NCBI RefSeq assembly: GCF_030378165.1
Contig: NZ_CP119766.1
Coordinates: 4,836,001 to 4,900,000 of the forward strand
DNA length: 64,000 bases
Source of the DNA: Flavobacterium panacagri
GTDB taxonomy: Bacteria; Bacteroidota; Bacteroidia; Flavobacteriales; Flavobacteriaceae
Reading direction: 5' to 3'
The translations under genes were made by a program, and so were the position numbers. Below, piece after piece: positions 53,604-63,047 of the stretch; the stretch's first letter is position 1, and every line of letters starts with the position of its first letter. Below the pieces are notes generated by a model. That model saw only the letters and a program-made list of their open reading frames with translations. It did not search any database and was not told the DNA's origin.

Positions 53604-55187
53604 CTACTCAAATTCTCCCACAAACGTCACTACTGACTTTGCAGGAATCTCTAAATTATTAATTTTCTGCGAACTGGTTCTTTTTAAATTTAAATTATCA
53701 GAAGTTATATAAGGCGTGAACTCATTGTTTTTTAAAGTTCCTTTTGATAAATCGAACTTGTATTTCTGAGCTTCTTTTCCGCAATTTACTGCCACTACGA
53801 TCAGTTTTTTATTTTGAATGTCTTTGTAAGCGGTCAGCATTACATCATTTGCTGAGTCCAGTTCTTTTTGGTTCGGAATATCAATTCTCTGCATTCCCGG
53901 ACGAACAAAAAGCGAATAATTACCTAAAGCCCAAAGCAGTTTTGAATCGTGAAATTCGCCATCATTTTTCACATAATTGGGCTCAGTTCCTCCGTTGCTT
54001 TTTCCGTCATCCAGATAGATCAAACCGTCTTTGTAATCTACTCTTGTGATCGAAGTCCACCATTGCCATGAAGCGGCATTGGCTACTGCAATATCATTAT
54101 GAATTAATCTCGCTACAAACAAAGCGGTCTGCATTCCTAAATCTCTTCCACCTCCAGAACCTCCCGGAATTTCAGCTTCTCCTGGATTTTCTAAAATACA
54201 GTATTCAGACTGCCAGTATTTTAATCCCGGTTTTTGTTTTATTTCTGCGGCGATTAATTTACGACTTAAAACTTGTCTTTCAATTGGCCAAGTTGTAAAA
54301 TAACTGTGTCCAAGGATTACATTTTTAACATTTGGAAATTTAGTGACATTCGTTTTAGTCTTTCCGAAGAAAAAATCAATTTGATTGTCACGATTTTCTG
54401 CATTTACATTTTCATATAAATAATCAATTTGTGCTGCTTCTGCAATCACAATTTCAGTATTCATTTTTTTAGCTAACAGCTTTTCCGAAAGTGATTTGGT
54501 TAAATCATAAATTTCCTGATTCGTTGCCGGCGTTCCTTCCTGACTGTTGGTATCGCCTTGTTTTGGCATCCATTCCCACTGCGGTTCGTTTATTGGGCTC
54601 ACATAATCGAATTTGATCCCTTCTTTTTTCTCCAATCCCTGAATACTTTGAACTAAGAAATCGGCAAATTTTGGAATTGCACCATCTTTTAGATTCAGTT
54701 TATTCTTTTGAGAGGCGAAAGATAATCCGTTGTTTGTCATGTAAACCGGAGGACTATTGGTAAAAATAAGAAATTTTTCTACTCCTCTTTTTTTAGCCGC
54801 CTGCAGAAACCATCTTTGTCCTTCTTGCTTGGAGAAATCATAAGTCCCATCAGCATTTAGAAAACATTCACTTCTTCTCCATTCATCAGAAACTTTGCTG
54901 TTTTCTCCTTGTTCCGTACTTCCGGCTCCCAGATTAAATCGCCAGATCGAAAGTCCAATTCCTTTTGGATTTCCGTTTGCATCGATTTCTTTACTGAACA
55001 GCAAATCTGCAATGGCATTTTTTTTCTGTTCTGGCCAATTTTTCCCCACAAACTGAGTTCGCCAGGCATCAGAACCTCCAAAACCGTCCATGGTTTGTAC
55101 TACCTTATCTGTACTAATAGTAACAGTTCGCTGTGCAAATGACAGCGAACTAATTACCAATAAAAGCGAGAGATATATTTTTCTCAT
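53604..55187 (-). CDS. GH30 enzyme (Glyco_hydr_30_2 type), possible endo-beta-1,6-galactanase
   Basis: This 527-aa exported enzyme (signal peptide ending LSFAQ) has a GH30 (beta/alpha)8 barrel with acid/base E201 (SPINEPQWEW) and nucleophile E328 (SEYCILENPG), then the side beta-sandwich ending EIPAKSVVTFVG. The opening pattern MDGFGGSDAWRTQFVGKNW and GIGLSIWRFNLGAGSTEQG matches the family that includes fungal and bacterial endo-beta-1,6-galactanases; xylanase or glucosylceramidase-like activity is less consistent. It is a close paralogue of the next gene upstream, but with a cleavable signal rather than a lipobox, so the two may work in different compartments. Confidence 0.85.
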   Translation of the reverse strand: MRKIYLSLLLVISSLSFAQRTVTISTDKVVQTMDGFGGSDAWRTQFVGKNWPEQKKNAIADLLFSKEIDANGNPKGIGLSIWRFNLGAGSTEQGENSKVSDEWRRSECFLNADGTYDFSKQEGQRWFLQAAKKRGVEKFLIFTNSPPVYMTNNGLSFASQKNKLNLKDGAIPKFADFLVQSIQGLEKKEGIKFDYVSPINEPQWEWMPKQGDTNSQEGTPATNQEIYDLTKSLSEKLLAKKMNTEIVIAEAAQIDYLYENVNAENRDNQIDFFFGKTKTNVTKFPNVKNVILGHSYFTTWPIERQVLSRKLIAAEIKQKPGLKYWQSEYCILENPGEAEIPGGSGGGRDLGMQTALFVARLIHNDIAVANAASWQWWTSITRVDYKDGLIYLDDGKSNGGTEPNYVKNDGEFHDSKLLWALGNYSLFVRPGMQRIDIPNQKELDSANDVMLTAYKDIQNKKLIVVAVNCGKEAQKYKFDLSKGTLKNNEFTPYITSDNLNLKRTSSQKINNLEIPAKSVVTFVGEFE

Positions 55188-55201
55188 TTATTTCTTGTTT
55201 T

Positions 55202-55308
55202 TTAACCGCAAAGGCGCTAAGTTTTTCGCAATCCCGATAGCTATCGGGAGCAAAGTTTAATTTAAGCTTTGCGAACTTTGCGGTTTGTCTTTGCTACTTT
55301 GCGGTTAA
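55202..55308. repeat. GCAAAG-rich inverted repeat, copy 2
   Basis: The element is bounded by TTAACCGCAAAG (55202-55213) and CTTTGCGGTTAA (55297-55308). It contains the hairpin TCCCGATAGCTATCGGGA at 55233-55250 and internal GCGAACTTTGCGG units. It sits between the two GH30 genes and is the same family as 18202-18286. Confidence 0.7.
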
Positions 55309-55318
55309 TTTTTTATTC

Positions 55319-56956
55319 TTATTTATACATTCCTACGTAGGTTACTACAGATCTGGCAGGGATTTCAAAACCAGAAACATCTACCGTTGTTCCTTTTTTC
55401 AAACTCAATGTTTCAGAAGTGGTGTAAGGCGTTAATTTATTGTCGGTTACTGTTCCTCCCGAAAGATTCAATTTATAGGCTTTCGCCGATTTGCTCATAT
55501 TAACCGCAACCACAACTAGTTTTTTGTTTGTCGCATCTTTATAAGCGGTAACCATGACATTATTTAGTTCCGTTGTATTATCAACACTTGGAATTTGAAC
55601 TCTAACCATTCCTGGTTTTACGAAGAATGAAAAGTTTCCTAATGCCCAAAGTGTTTTAGAATCTCTGATGTAACCATCGTTTTTACAATAATCTGCATTT
55701 CCAGCTCCGTTGCTTGCGCCATCATCTACGTGAATCAAACCATCTTTGTAATCTCCACGGCTGATTGCTGTCCACCATTGCCAAGAAGTTACACCTCCAA
55801 CCGCAATATCAGTGCTGACAATACGAGCAGTCCAAAGTGCTAATGACATTCCTAAATCTCTTCCTGCTCCTGCTCCACCTGGAAGTTCAGCAGTTCCTGG
55901 ACTTTCTAAAACACAATATTCTGATGACCAAAGACTAACTCCTCCAACCGACTGAATTCTTGATGCAGCTTCCTGTCTTGACGAAATAAGAGTGCTTAAT
56001 GGCCAAGCCTGCCAATAACTGTGTCCCGAAATAGTCTTTTTTACATTGCTTAAACCTGTGATTTTTTTAGAAGAATTCGCAGCAAAGAAATAATCAATCT
56101 GATTTGATCTGCTTTCCTTTCCTGAAACGGTTTTGTACAAAGGCTCATAAGCTCCTGATTCTCCCACAACAATTTTAGCTTCTAAATTTTTGGCCTGCAA
56201 TTTTGGAGATAAAATATTTACAAAACTGTAAATATTAGTATTCGTTGCCGGCGAACCTTCTTGTCCAGAACCATCCCATTCGTATTGCGGTTCATTAAAC
56301 GGACTCACATAATCGATTGTTAAACCGTGTTCTGTTTTTAATTTATCTAAAGATGTAACCCAGAAATCAGCTAAATCGGGCATTTTACCGTCTTTTAAAT
56401 TATAAAACTCTTTGATAGTAGCATGTGCTTTTCCGTTTTGAGTCAAATACACTGGAGCACTGTTAGCAAATGCTAATAATTTATCTACACCACGTTCTCT
56501 TGCTGCTTTCATAAACCAAACCTGTCCAGCTTGTTTTGTCATATCATAGGTAACACCGTTAGTCGTAAAACATTCCGATCTTCTCCATTCATCTGTAATA
56601 TCACTGGCATCTCCCTGCTCTGCACTTCCTGCTCCAATATTAAAACGCCATAATGACAATCCAATACCTTTTGGATTTCCGTCAGCATCTAAACCTTGGC
56701 TGAACAATAAATCAGCTATTTTATTTCTTTTCTCAGTTGGCCAGTTTTTTCCAATAAAGTTACACTGCCAAGCATCCGAAGCTCCAAAACTTTCCATAGT
56801 CTGAAGATTCATATCCAAACTTACTTTCAATTCTGTTACCGCATTTTCTGAACCTGAATTTTCAGATTTCTCAGAATCACAGCTTACAAAAAGAGAACTT
56901 GCGAAAAGTAAGCCTGCACACAGCAGACTTACTCTATTTTGATTATTAATCTTCAT
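55319..56956 (-). CDS. GH30 lipoprotein (Glyco_hydr_30_2 type), possible surface endo-galactanase
   Basis: This 545-aa protein has a lipoprotein signal (SSLFVSCDSE), so it is likely anchored in the outer membrane, possibly at the surface where it would make the first cuts. The barrel has acid/base E222 (SPFNEPQYEW) and nucleophile E346 (SSEYCVLESPG). Barrel-start and side-domain motifs parallel those of its downstream paralogue (ESFGASDAWQCNFIGKNW, GIGLSLWRFNIGAGSAEQG, EIPARSVVTYVG). It follows susD by a single base, the typical position for the surface endo-enzyme of a polysaccharide locus. Confidence 0.87.
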   Translation of the reverse strand: MKINNQNRVSLLCAGLLFASSLFVSCDSEKSENSGSENAVTELKVSLDMNLQTMESFGASDAWQCNFIGKNWPTEKRNKIADLLFSQGLDADGNPKGIGLSLWRFNIGAGSAEQGDASDITDEWRRSECFTTNGVTYDMTKQAGQVWFMKAARERGVDKLLAFANSAPVYLTQNGKAHATIKEFYNLKDGKMPDLADFWVTSLDKLKTEHGLTIDYVSPFNEPQYEWDGSGQEGSPATNTNIYSFVNILSPKLQAKNLEAKIVVGESGAYEPLYKTVSGKESRSNQIDYFFAANSSKKITGLSNVKKTISGHSYWQAWPLSTLISSRQEAASRIQSVGGVSLWSSEYCVLESPGTAELPGGAGAGRDLGMSLALWTARIVSTDIAVGGVTSWQWWTAISRGDYKDGLIHVDDGASNGAGNADYCKNDGYIRDSKTLWALGNFSFFVKPGMVRVQIPSVDNTTELNNVMVTAYKDATNKKLVVVAVNMSKSAKAYKLNLSGGTVTDNKLTPYTTSETLSLKKGTTVDVSGFEIPARSVVTYVGMYK

Positions 56957-56957
56957 A

Positions 56958-58559
56958 TTAGTATCCAGGATTTTGTTTAATTACACCACCGCTCAAATCG
57001 ATTTCTAATTGTGGGATTGGCCACAACAAGTTTTTAGCAGGGTTAAAATTGATTCCTTTATCCTGAGGTTCTCTCAAGTTTGTAGTTTCGTATGGATCTG
57101 TAGAACTCAAATTGTATTTCACAAAAGTTCCGTTTGGTCCCATCAATGACTCAATAACTGGTCTTCCTGTTGTTGGATCTTTCTCACGACGAATATCGAA
57201 TAAACGTAACCCTTCAAAAGCCAATTCTAAACGACGCTCTTTATAGATTTGTCTTAAAAGTGTTGGACCAGAAATTCCTGTCTTTGGATCTAATTTTACA
57301 CGTGCTCTGATGATGTTGATATCTCCTAAAGCATCTCCGCCTGTATGATAATTAGCTTCTGCTCTTGTTAAATACATTTCAGCTAAACGAATCAATGGAA
57401 TATTTAATGGTAAGTGAGCATCTTTTTTATCTAATGAACGACGTGTTGCAATTGGAATATAATATTTACGGCAGATACGCCCCGATTTATTATCGTTTAA
57501 ACTGAATTTATGTGTTGGATTTAAAACCTCATCTCCGTAAGCAGCTTCTCCCCATTTGGTAATGGTGCTTCTACGACGGATCACATCATTTTCAGATAAA
57601 TAAGCATTTTCTAAATCACTTGTTGGCATGCACCATCCCCATCCGTCTAAAACATCTGCTGCATCATTACTTGGAAAATTCTTTTTGTCTTCTCCTCTTG
57701 CTCCAGATAAAGTTGGAAGAGCTGCTCCTAAGTTTCGATCTTGAACCGAAGAGGATTGCGCTTCTAAAATAGATTCTACTCCGTTATGGTTGTTTACATT
57801 CCAAATATTTAAGAAATCTGCTTCTAATTGAAACGGTCCTTCTGTAATAACTTTGTTAGCATAAGTTTTCGCTTCTGCCCATTTTTCTTGAAACAGCGAT
57901 ACACGAGCCAATAAAGCATAAGCAGCCCATTTGTTAATTCTACCATTTCTTGCAACTGGAGCACTTTCTAATTTTGCTGCTGCATCTTTAAGATCAGCTT
58001 CAATTTGTGCATATACATCTGCCGCAGAACTTCTTTCCAAAGTTAAATCTGATGTTCCTAATGATTTTGTATATAACGGAACTCCTCCAAAAAGATTTAC
58101 TAATTCGTAGTAGCAATAAGCACGTACAAATAATGATTCTCCCATATATTGGTTTTTCTGAGCTTCAGTAATTGGTGATACAGCCATTTTCTCCAAACCA
58201 ATATTTGCCGATTGAATGGTGTAGTAATGAGCCGTATAAATACCATTCATATCTCCCATATTATCTGGTGTAATGATATATTGTGAACAAGGTCTGTGCG
58301 CGCTGTTGTCCTGTCCTGTGTTTCCCATCCAAGCGTCATCAGTAGACATTTCGTTGGTTACTCTTGGAGCAGTTAATACCCACCATTCTTTTGCCAATAA
58401 CAAACGCTGCGTCAATTCATTTGCATAGTTTTCGCATTCTTGTACCGTTTGAAAATAGTTTTCTAACGTCTGCTTTCCTCTTTGTTCTTTTTCAATAAAG
58501 TCGCTGCAAGAAGCTGAGAATAGAGAAAAAGCTATAATTGATACTATTATTTTTTTCAT
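56958..58559 (-). CDS. SusD/RagB-like glycan-binding lipoprotein
   Basis: This 533-aa surface lipoprotein (lipobox SASCSDFIEKE) has the SusD signatures GESLFVRAYCYYELVNLFGGVP near residue 140, DVYAQIEADLKDAAAKL near 180, NKWAAYALLARVSLFQEKW, YKERRLELAFEGLRLFDIRREKD near 440, and the terminal VIKQNPGY. It pairs with the SusC homologue 11 nt upstream and should bind the galactose/arabinose-rich target glycan at the surface. Confidence 0.95.
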   Translation of the reverse strand: MKKIIVSIIAFSLFSASCSDFIEKEQRGKQTLENYFQTVQECENYANELTQRLLLAKEWWVLTAPRVTNEMSTDDAWMGNTGQDNSAHRPCSQYIITPDNMGDMNGIYTAHYYTIQSANIGLEKMAVSPITEAQKNQYMGESLFVRAYCYYELVNLFGGVPLYTKSLGTSDLTLERSSAADVYAQIEADLKDAAAKLESAPVARNGRINKWAAYALLARVSLFQEKWAEAKTYANKVITEGPFQLEADFLNIWNVNNHNGVESILEAQSSSVQDRNLGAALPTLSGARGEDKKNFPSNDAADVLDGWGWCMPTSDLENAYLSENDVIRRRSTITKWGEAAYGDEVLNPTHKFSLNDNKSGRICRKYYIPIATRRSLDKKDAHLPLNIPLIRLAEMYLTRAEANYHTGGDALGDINIIRARVKLDPKTGISGPTLLRQIYKERRLELAFEGLRLFDIRREKDPTTGRPVIESLMGPNGTFVKYNLSSTDPYETTNLREPQDKGINFNPAKNLLWPIPQLEIDLSGGVIKQNPGY

Positions 58560-58570
58560 GATCTTTTTAA

Positions 58571-61500
58571 TTAAAATGCAACATTAAGTCCCATCAAGAT
58601 TGTTGGCTGTACTGGATAATTCCATCCTCCAAAACCTGCTCCTTTTACTCTGTCCTGTTTATCAGGATCTCCAGCACCTACTTCAGGATCAACTCCCGTG
58701 TACTTTGTCCAAGTCCATAAATTCTGTCCTGATAACGAAATTCTTAATTTGTCTAAACCAAATTTGTTGTAGAAAGAATACCCCAGCTGTAAGTTCTTCA
58801 TACGTACAAAAGAACCGTCTTCGACATAAAAAGAAGAGAATTTTGTAAAGTTTTCGTTGTTATCATCTTTTGATAATCTCGGAATGTAGTTAGAAGTTCC
58901 TTCTCCATGCCAAGCCATTTGTTCTAATCCGCTTACTTTATTCGTTAAACTTGCTCCATTATACAAATCTGAAATATTTTCATTTACTATATCATTCCCA
59001 ATACTTGAATAAAAATTCGCTATTAAATCAAAGTTTTTGTAAGCAAAATTTAAGTTCAAACCAATATTGTAATCTGCCCACGGAGAACCAATTTTTGTTC
59101 TATCCTTATCATCAATTTTTCCGTCTCCATTAAGATCTTTAAAACGAATGTCTCCCACTTGCGCATAAGGCTGTAATTTGGTTCCGTGCTCATCTGTATG
59201 CGAATTTAATTGGGTTTGGTTTTGGAATAAACCATCTGCAACATATCCGTAGAAATATCCTGGTTCGTTGCCTTTTACCGTTAATGTTCTATTGTTTGAA
59301 CCGTATAGTCTTTCTCCATCAGCAGAAAGAGACAGCATTTCAACATTTACCGTTGTAAAAGTTACATCTACACCGTATGTGAAATCACCTTTTTTGTTTT
59401 TATAAGAAAGTAACAAATCGATACCACTTGACTGCATAGATCCAATGTTTGTCCACATTCTAGAGTTATCTGGAAATCCGCTGTAAGTTGGAAATTGTTT
59501 TAAGAACAACATATCGTGTGTCTGTTTTCTGTAATACTCCAAAGAACCAGATATTTTGTTTTTAAAGAATCCGAAATCAAGACCAAAACTCATGTCTTCA
59601 ACCGTTTCCCATTTGATGTCTTTGTTTGCCATTGAAGAAGGATACGAAGTATCTACAACTTCACCGCCAATTACATAATAACCTTGTCCAATATTAGATT
59701 GATAAACTGCATCTGGCAACCCTTGATTCCCTACTTTACCCCATCCTGCTCTAAGTCTCAAATCACTTACAACATCTTTAGCCGATTCCATAAAACCTTC
59801 GTTTAAAATTCTCCAAGAAACTGATGCCGAAGGGAAATTGGCCCATTTATTTTCAGTCATGAATTTTGAAGAACCGTCTCTTCTGAATGTTCCTGTGAAA
59901 TAATATTTACCGTCATAGTTATAAGAAAAACGAGAAATATAAGACATCAAAGAATTTGAGGTTCTGTTACCACTACTGTTACGGTTTTTAGTAGCGGCAT
60001 CCAATTCTCTCATAGAATCAGAGTTGTTTGGAACTCCCTCTCCATATCCCCAAAGTTTACTTTGATTGTATTCTTCCATTGTATTACCTACCATTAAAGA
60101 CGCATTGTGTTTTTCTGCGAATGTTTTATTATAGGTAATTGTGTTTTGCCATGTCCAGTTAACATCAGTAGTATTCCATTTTTCAACACTGTTGATTTCT
60201 GCTTTTTCGTGTGCAGCATCAATTACAAAATCTGGGCTGAATTTATTTCTAACAATATCCCCAACTTCAATTGAAGCTTGTGAACGAATCACTAAACCTT
60301 TGATTGGTTCGTACTGTAAATATCCGTTTGTATTCAAGTTATACTGGTCTGAATAATCGTCATATCTTTTTACAGATGCAACTGGATTCCATACATACGA
60401 CGGAGATCTGGCATAAATACTGTATTCATTCTCTGTTCCGTTTAACTGATCTGGTGTTTTATAAATTGGCGTAATCGGATCAATTTTATCAAAATCTGCC
60501 CAGTTTCCAGGAGAACCCCAAGTTTCATAACGTGGGTTTAAAGTAATTCCTGCAGAGAATTTGTCAGAGAACTTGAAATCATTTGCGATTCTCATTGTGA
60601 CTCTTTCCCAGCCTCCAATTCCATACATAGAATCAGAATTATAGTAGTTTAAACTGATGGCATAAGTATGTTTATCAGAACCTCCGGATATACCTAAAGA
60701 AGCATTAGTAACCGGTGTTCCTTTTCTAATTCCAGCATTCCACCAATCAGTAGTTTTTCCTCTGTATTGAGATGGATTTGGCAGATAATCTGAATAACCA
60801 GAATTGTTATAAGCCGTATTCATAATCGTTGCATAACCTTCGGCATCAGCCATATTATAAGGATTATTCATGATCTGCATACCAGAACTTAAGTCAAAAT
60901 TGAATCTTGTTTTACCCACTTTTCCTTTTTTGGTAGTAATTAAAATAACTCCATTGGAAGCACGAGAACCATAAATAGCACTCGCAGAAGCATCTTTTAA
61001 AACCTCCATAGATTCGATTTCATTGTTGCTTAAGAAGTTGATGCTGGTTCCCATTGGGATACCATCAACCACATAAAGCGGATCTGTGCTTAAGTTTAAG
61101 GTAGAAATACCACGAATTAAAACCCTAGGCTGTGCTCCCGGACCTCCAACTCCCGTTACTTGAACCCCTGCAACTTTACCTTGCAGCGATTCGGTTACGT
61201 TACCCACAGTCATAGTTTGAAGCTCTTTTCCTTTTATAGAAGAAATCGAACTGGTTACATCGCTCTTTTTAACCGCAGCATAACCTACTACAACTATCTC
61301 ATCTAATGCCTGGCTGGATTCTTCCAGAATTACATTAAGTTCTGTTTTATCTCCAATCGTTTCTACTTTAGTGGTAAAACCAACAAAAGTGAATTCGATC
61401 TGCGCATTTTTATTCGGAACATTCAGCACGTAATTCCCATCAAAATCAGTTGCTGCCGATGATGATGTTCCTTTTACCAATATATTCACCCCCGGAATCG

Positions 61501-61603
61501 GCACATTGGCTTTATCCTTTACAGTCCCTTTTATTTTTATTTGTCCAAAGGATACCGCAGTACACAAAAGGGCAATAAAAAATCCTATATATTTAAATTT
61601 CAT
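58571..61603 (-). CDS. SusC-like TonB-dependent outer-membrane transporter
   Basis: This 1010-aa protein has a signal peptide ending VSFGQ, a carboxypeptidase-regulatory-like domain (about 22-95, KIKGTVKDKANVPIPGVNI), the DEIVVVGYAAVKKSDVTSS segment, the plug (VLIRGISTLN, SMEVLKDASASAIYGSRASNG), and a barrel ending in a beta-signal (TILMGLNVAF). It imports oligosaccharides produced at the surface by the GH30 lipoprotein and bound by SusD. It differs from the first SusC in loops, consistent with another ligand. Confidence 0.96.
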   Translation of the reverse strand: MKFKYIGFFIALLCTAVSFGQIKIKGTVKDKANVPIPGVNILVKGTSSSAATDFDGNYVLNVPNKNAQIEFTFVGFTTKVETIGDKTELNVILEESSQALDEIVVVGYAAVKKSDVTSSISSIKGKELQTMTVGNVTESLQGKVAGVQVTGVGGPGAQPRVLIRGISTLNLSTDPLYVVDGIPMGTSINFLSNNEIESMEVLKDASASAIYGSRASNGVILITTKKGKVGKTRFNFDLSSGMQIMNNPYNMADAEGYATIMNTAYNNSGYSDYLPNPSQYRGKTTDWWNAGIRKGTPVTNASLGISGGSDKHTYAISLNYYNSDSMYGIGGWERVTMRIANDFKFSDKFSAGITLNPRYETWGSPGNWADFDKIDPITPIYKTPDQLNGTENEYSIYARSPSYVWNPVASVKRYDDYSDQYNLNTNGYLQYEPIKGLVIRSQASIEVGDIVRNKFSPDFVIDAAHEKAEINSVEKWNTTDVNWTWQNTITYNKTFAEKHNASLMVGNTMEEYNQSKLWGYGEGVPNNSDSMRELDAATKNRNSSGNRTSNSLMSYISRFSYNYDGKYYFTGTFRRDGSSKFMTENKWANFPSASVSWRILNEGFMESAKDVVSDLRLRAGWGKVGNQGLPDAVYQSNIGQGYYVIGGEVVDTSYPSSMANKDIKWETVEDMSFGLDFGFFKNKISGSLEYYRKQTHDMLFLKQFPTYSGFPDNSRMWTNIGSMQSSGIDLLLSYKNKKGDFTYGVDVTFTTVNVEMLSLSADGERLYGSNNRTLTVKGNEPGYFYGYVADGLFQNQTQLNSHTDEHGTKLQPYAQVGDIRFKDLNGDGKIDDKDRTKIGSPWADYNIGLNLNFAYKNFDLIANFYSSIGNDIVNENISDLYNGASLTNKVSGLEQMAWHGEGTSNYIPRLSKDDNNENFTKFSSFYVEDGSFVRMKNLQLGYSFYNKFGLDKLRISLSGQNLWTWTKYTGVDPEVGAGDPDKQDRVKGAGFGGWNYPVQPTILMGLNVAF

Positions 61604-61649
61604 ATGAAGCTGTTTTATTTATTAATGTTACAACAAAGGTCATAACCCA

Positions 61650-63047
61650 CTATTTTTTTGTGATAAATACTCTTTCTAATTCCGTATCTAAAACTACTTT
61701 GTATACACCCGGAGCAGCAGGATATTTAGCATTTCCATTTTCTCCTGGAGACATGGTTGCAATTCCGTTTTTAATTAATCTCCAAGATGGATCCCACCAT
61801 TGTCCTGTGAAAGTAGCTTCCATAGTACCCGTTAAAGTATATTCTCCAACTAATTGATATGGATTTGAAGCATTATTAGCTAAGTGCAATCCTTTTTGTG
61901 TCCAAGCATCCCAAGTATCCCATGTTGCTCCTTGAATTCCACCACCGCAGACACTTACGAATGGTCTTCTCTGCGCTGCATCATCGTGCCATAAACCGTT
62001 TGCTATATTTGCCCAAACTTTACTTGAAGGCGTGTATTTTTCTGCAGTATATTTTAAAGTATTTGGATTTACTTTAATCTTGTAATATCCTTTTGTTGGT
62101 AAAATAATTGGTGTTGAAGACACATCATCTATTAATTCATTTGCTGCATTTAAACCAAAACAATGCGGTGCAAAATCTGATTCTTGACCTAGGAAATAAA
62201 TTTCTTTATTGTCTTTATCAGCATAATATTTGAATTCGAAATCCTGTCCGCTTTTCTCATGGAAATACATTGGAACTCCAACTGCATCTGTTGTCAAATT
62301 AGTTCCTTTTGGCTGATCGCATAAATAAATGGCTGGATATTCGTTTGTTGCTACGATGTTGACATTTATTGATCCCGTGTTTGGAATCGCAAATTTATCT
62401 TTAGCTGTAATCGTTAAAGTGTAGTTTGCCGCAGTTACAGGTAAAGTATAGGTTTTATTGAAGGTATAAGATTGTGGCGAATTTGTCAACTGAACTGTTT
62501 CGTTGATTCCTAAAGCTTCCGATTTGATCTGAATAAAATCAATACCTGAATCATCGTTTACTACAAAATTTACCGGCAGTTTATTGCTTGTTGACAATAA
62601 AACAACCGCTCCATCTTTCGGCGTTATCATGGTAATACTAGGCGCAGCAAATTCTCCGTCAAGACGTAAATTGATTTCTTCGTTTACAACATTTCCTGAA
62701 ACGTCTGTAATGATTAATTTTATTTTGAATGCTTCTGATGTTCCTCTGTTTGCTGGAACTTCAAAAAAGTAACTCAGATCATACGATTCTAAAAGCGGAT
62801 CCGTCTTAAAACTGATTACTTTATCCAATGATAATTCTGGAATTTGAATCTGTACGCTTTTTAATCCTAAATCATCGGCAAGAGCTGCTTTGATTTCAAA
62901 TTTTCTAGTTGGTGCTCCATAAATTTCTTTAGTAGAAACAACCACCGTAGGGTTATCAGAACTAGGGAATCCTGATTCATTATTTTGGCATCCCGTTAAT
63001 AGAACGCCAAAAAGAGCAAGAAAAAATAAAAATACTTTTTTTTTCAT
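61650..63047 (-). CDS. SusE/SusF-like outer-membrane glycan-binding lipoprotein
   Basis: This 465-aa protein has a lipobox (LLTGCQNNES) and beta-sandwich domains. The first 230 residues contain Ig-like modules (PTRKFEIKAALADDLGLKSV, APSITMITPKDGA). The C-terminal part has a SusE/F-like starch-binding-type fold (YLCDQPKGTNL, FEFKYYADKDNKEIYFLG, YKIKVNPNTLKYTAEKY, EATFTGQWWDPSWRLI, VYKVVLDTELERVFITKK). It probably holds the glycan at the surface beside SusCD. It is placed first in the operon, before susC, instead of the usual position after susD. Confidence 0.82.
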   Translation of the reverse strand: MKKKVFLFFLALFGVLLTGCQNNESGFPSSDNPTVVVSTKEIYGAPTRKFEIKAALADDLGLKSVQIQIPELSLDKVISFKTDPLLESYDLSYFFEVPANRGTSEAFKIKLIITDVSGNVVNEEINLRLDGEFAAPSITMITPKDGAVVLLSTSNKLPVNFVVNDDSGIDFIQIKSEALGINETVQLTNSPQSYTFNKTYTLPVTAANYTLTITAKDKFAIPNTGSINVNIVATNEYPAIYLCDQPKGTNLTTDAVGVPMYFHEKSGQDFEFKYYADKDNKEIYFLGQESDFAPHCFGLNAANELIDDVSSTPIILPTKGYYKIKVNPNTLKYTAEKYTPSSKVWANIANGLWHDDAAQRRPFVSVCGGGIQGATWDTWDAWTQKGLHLANNASNPYQLVGEYTLTGTMEATFTGQWWDPSWRLIKNGIATMSPGENGNAKYPAAPGVYKVVLDTELERVFITKK

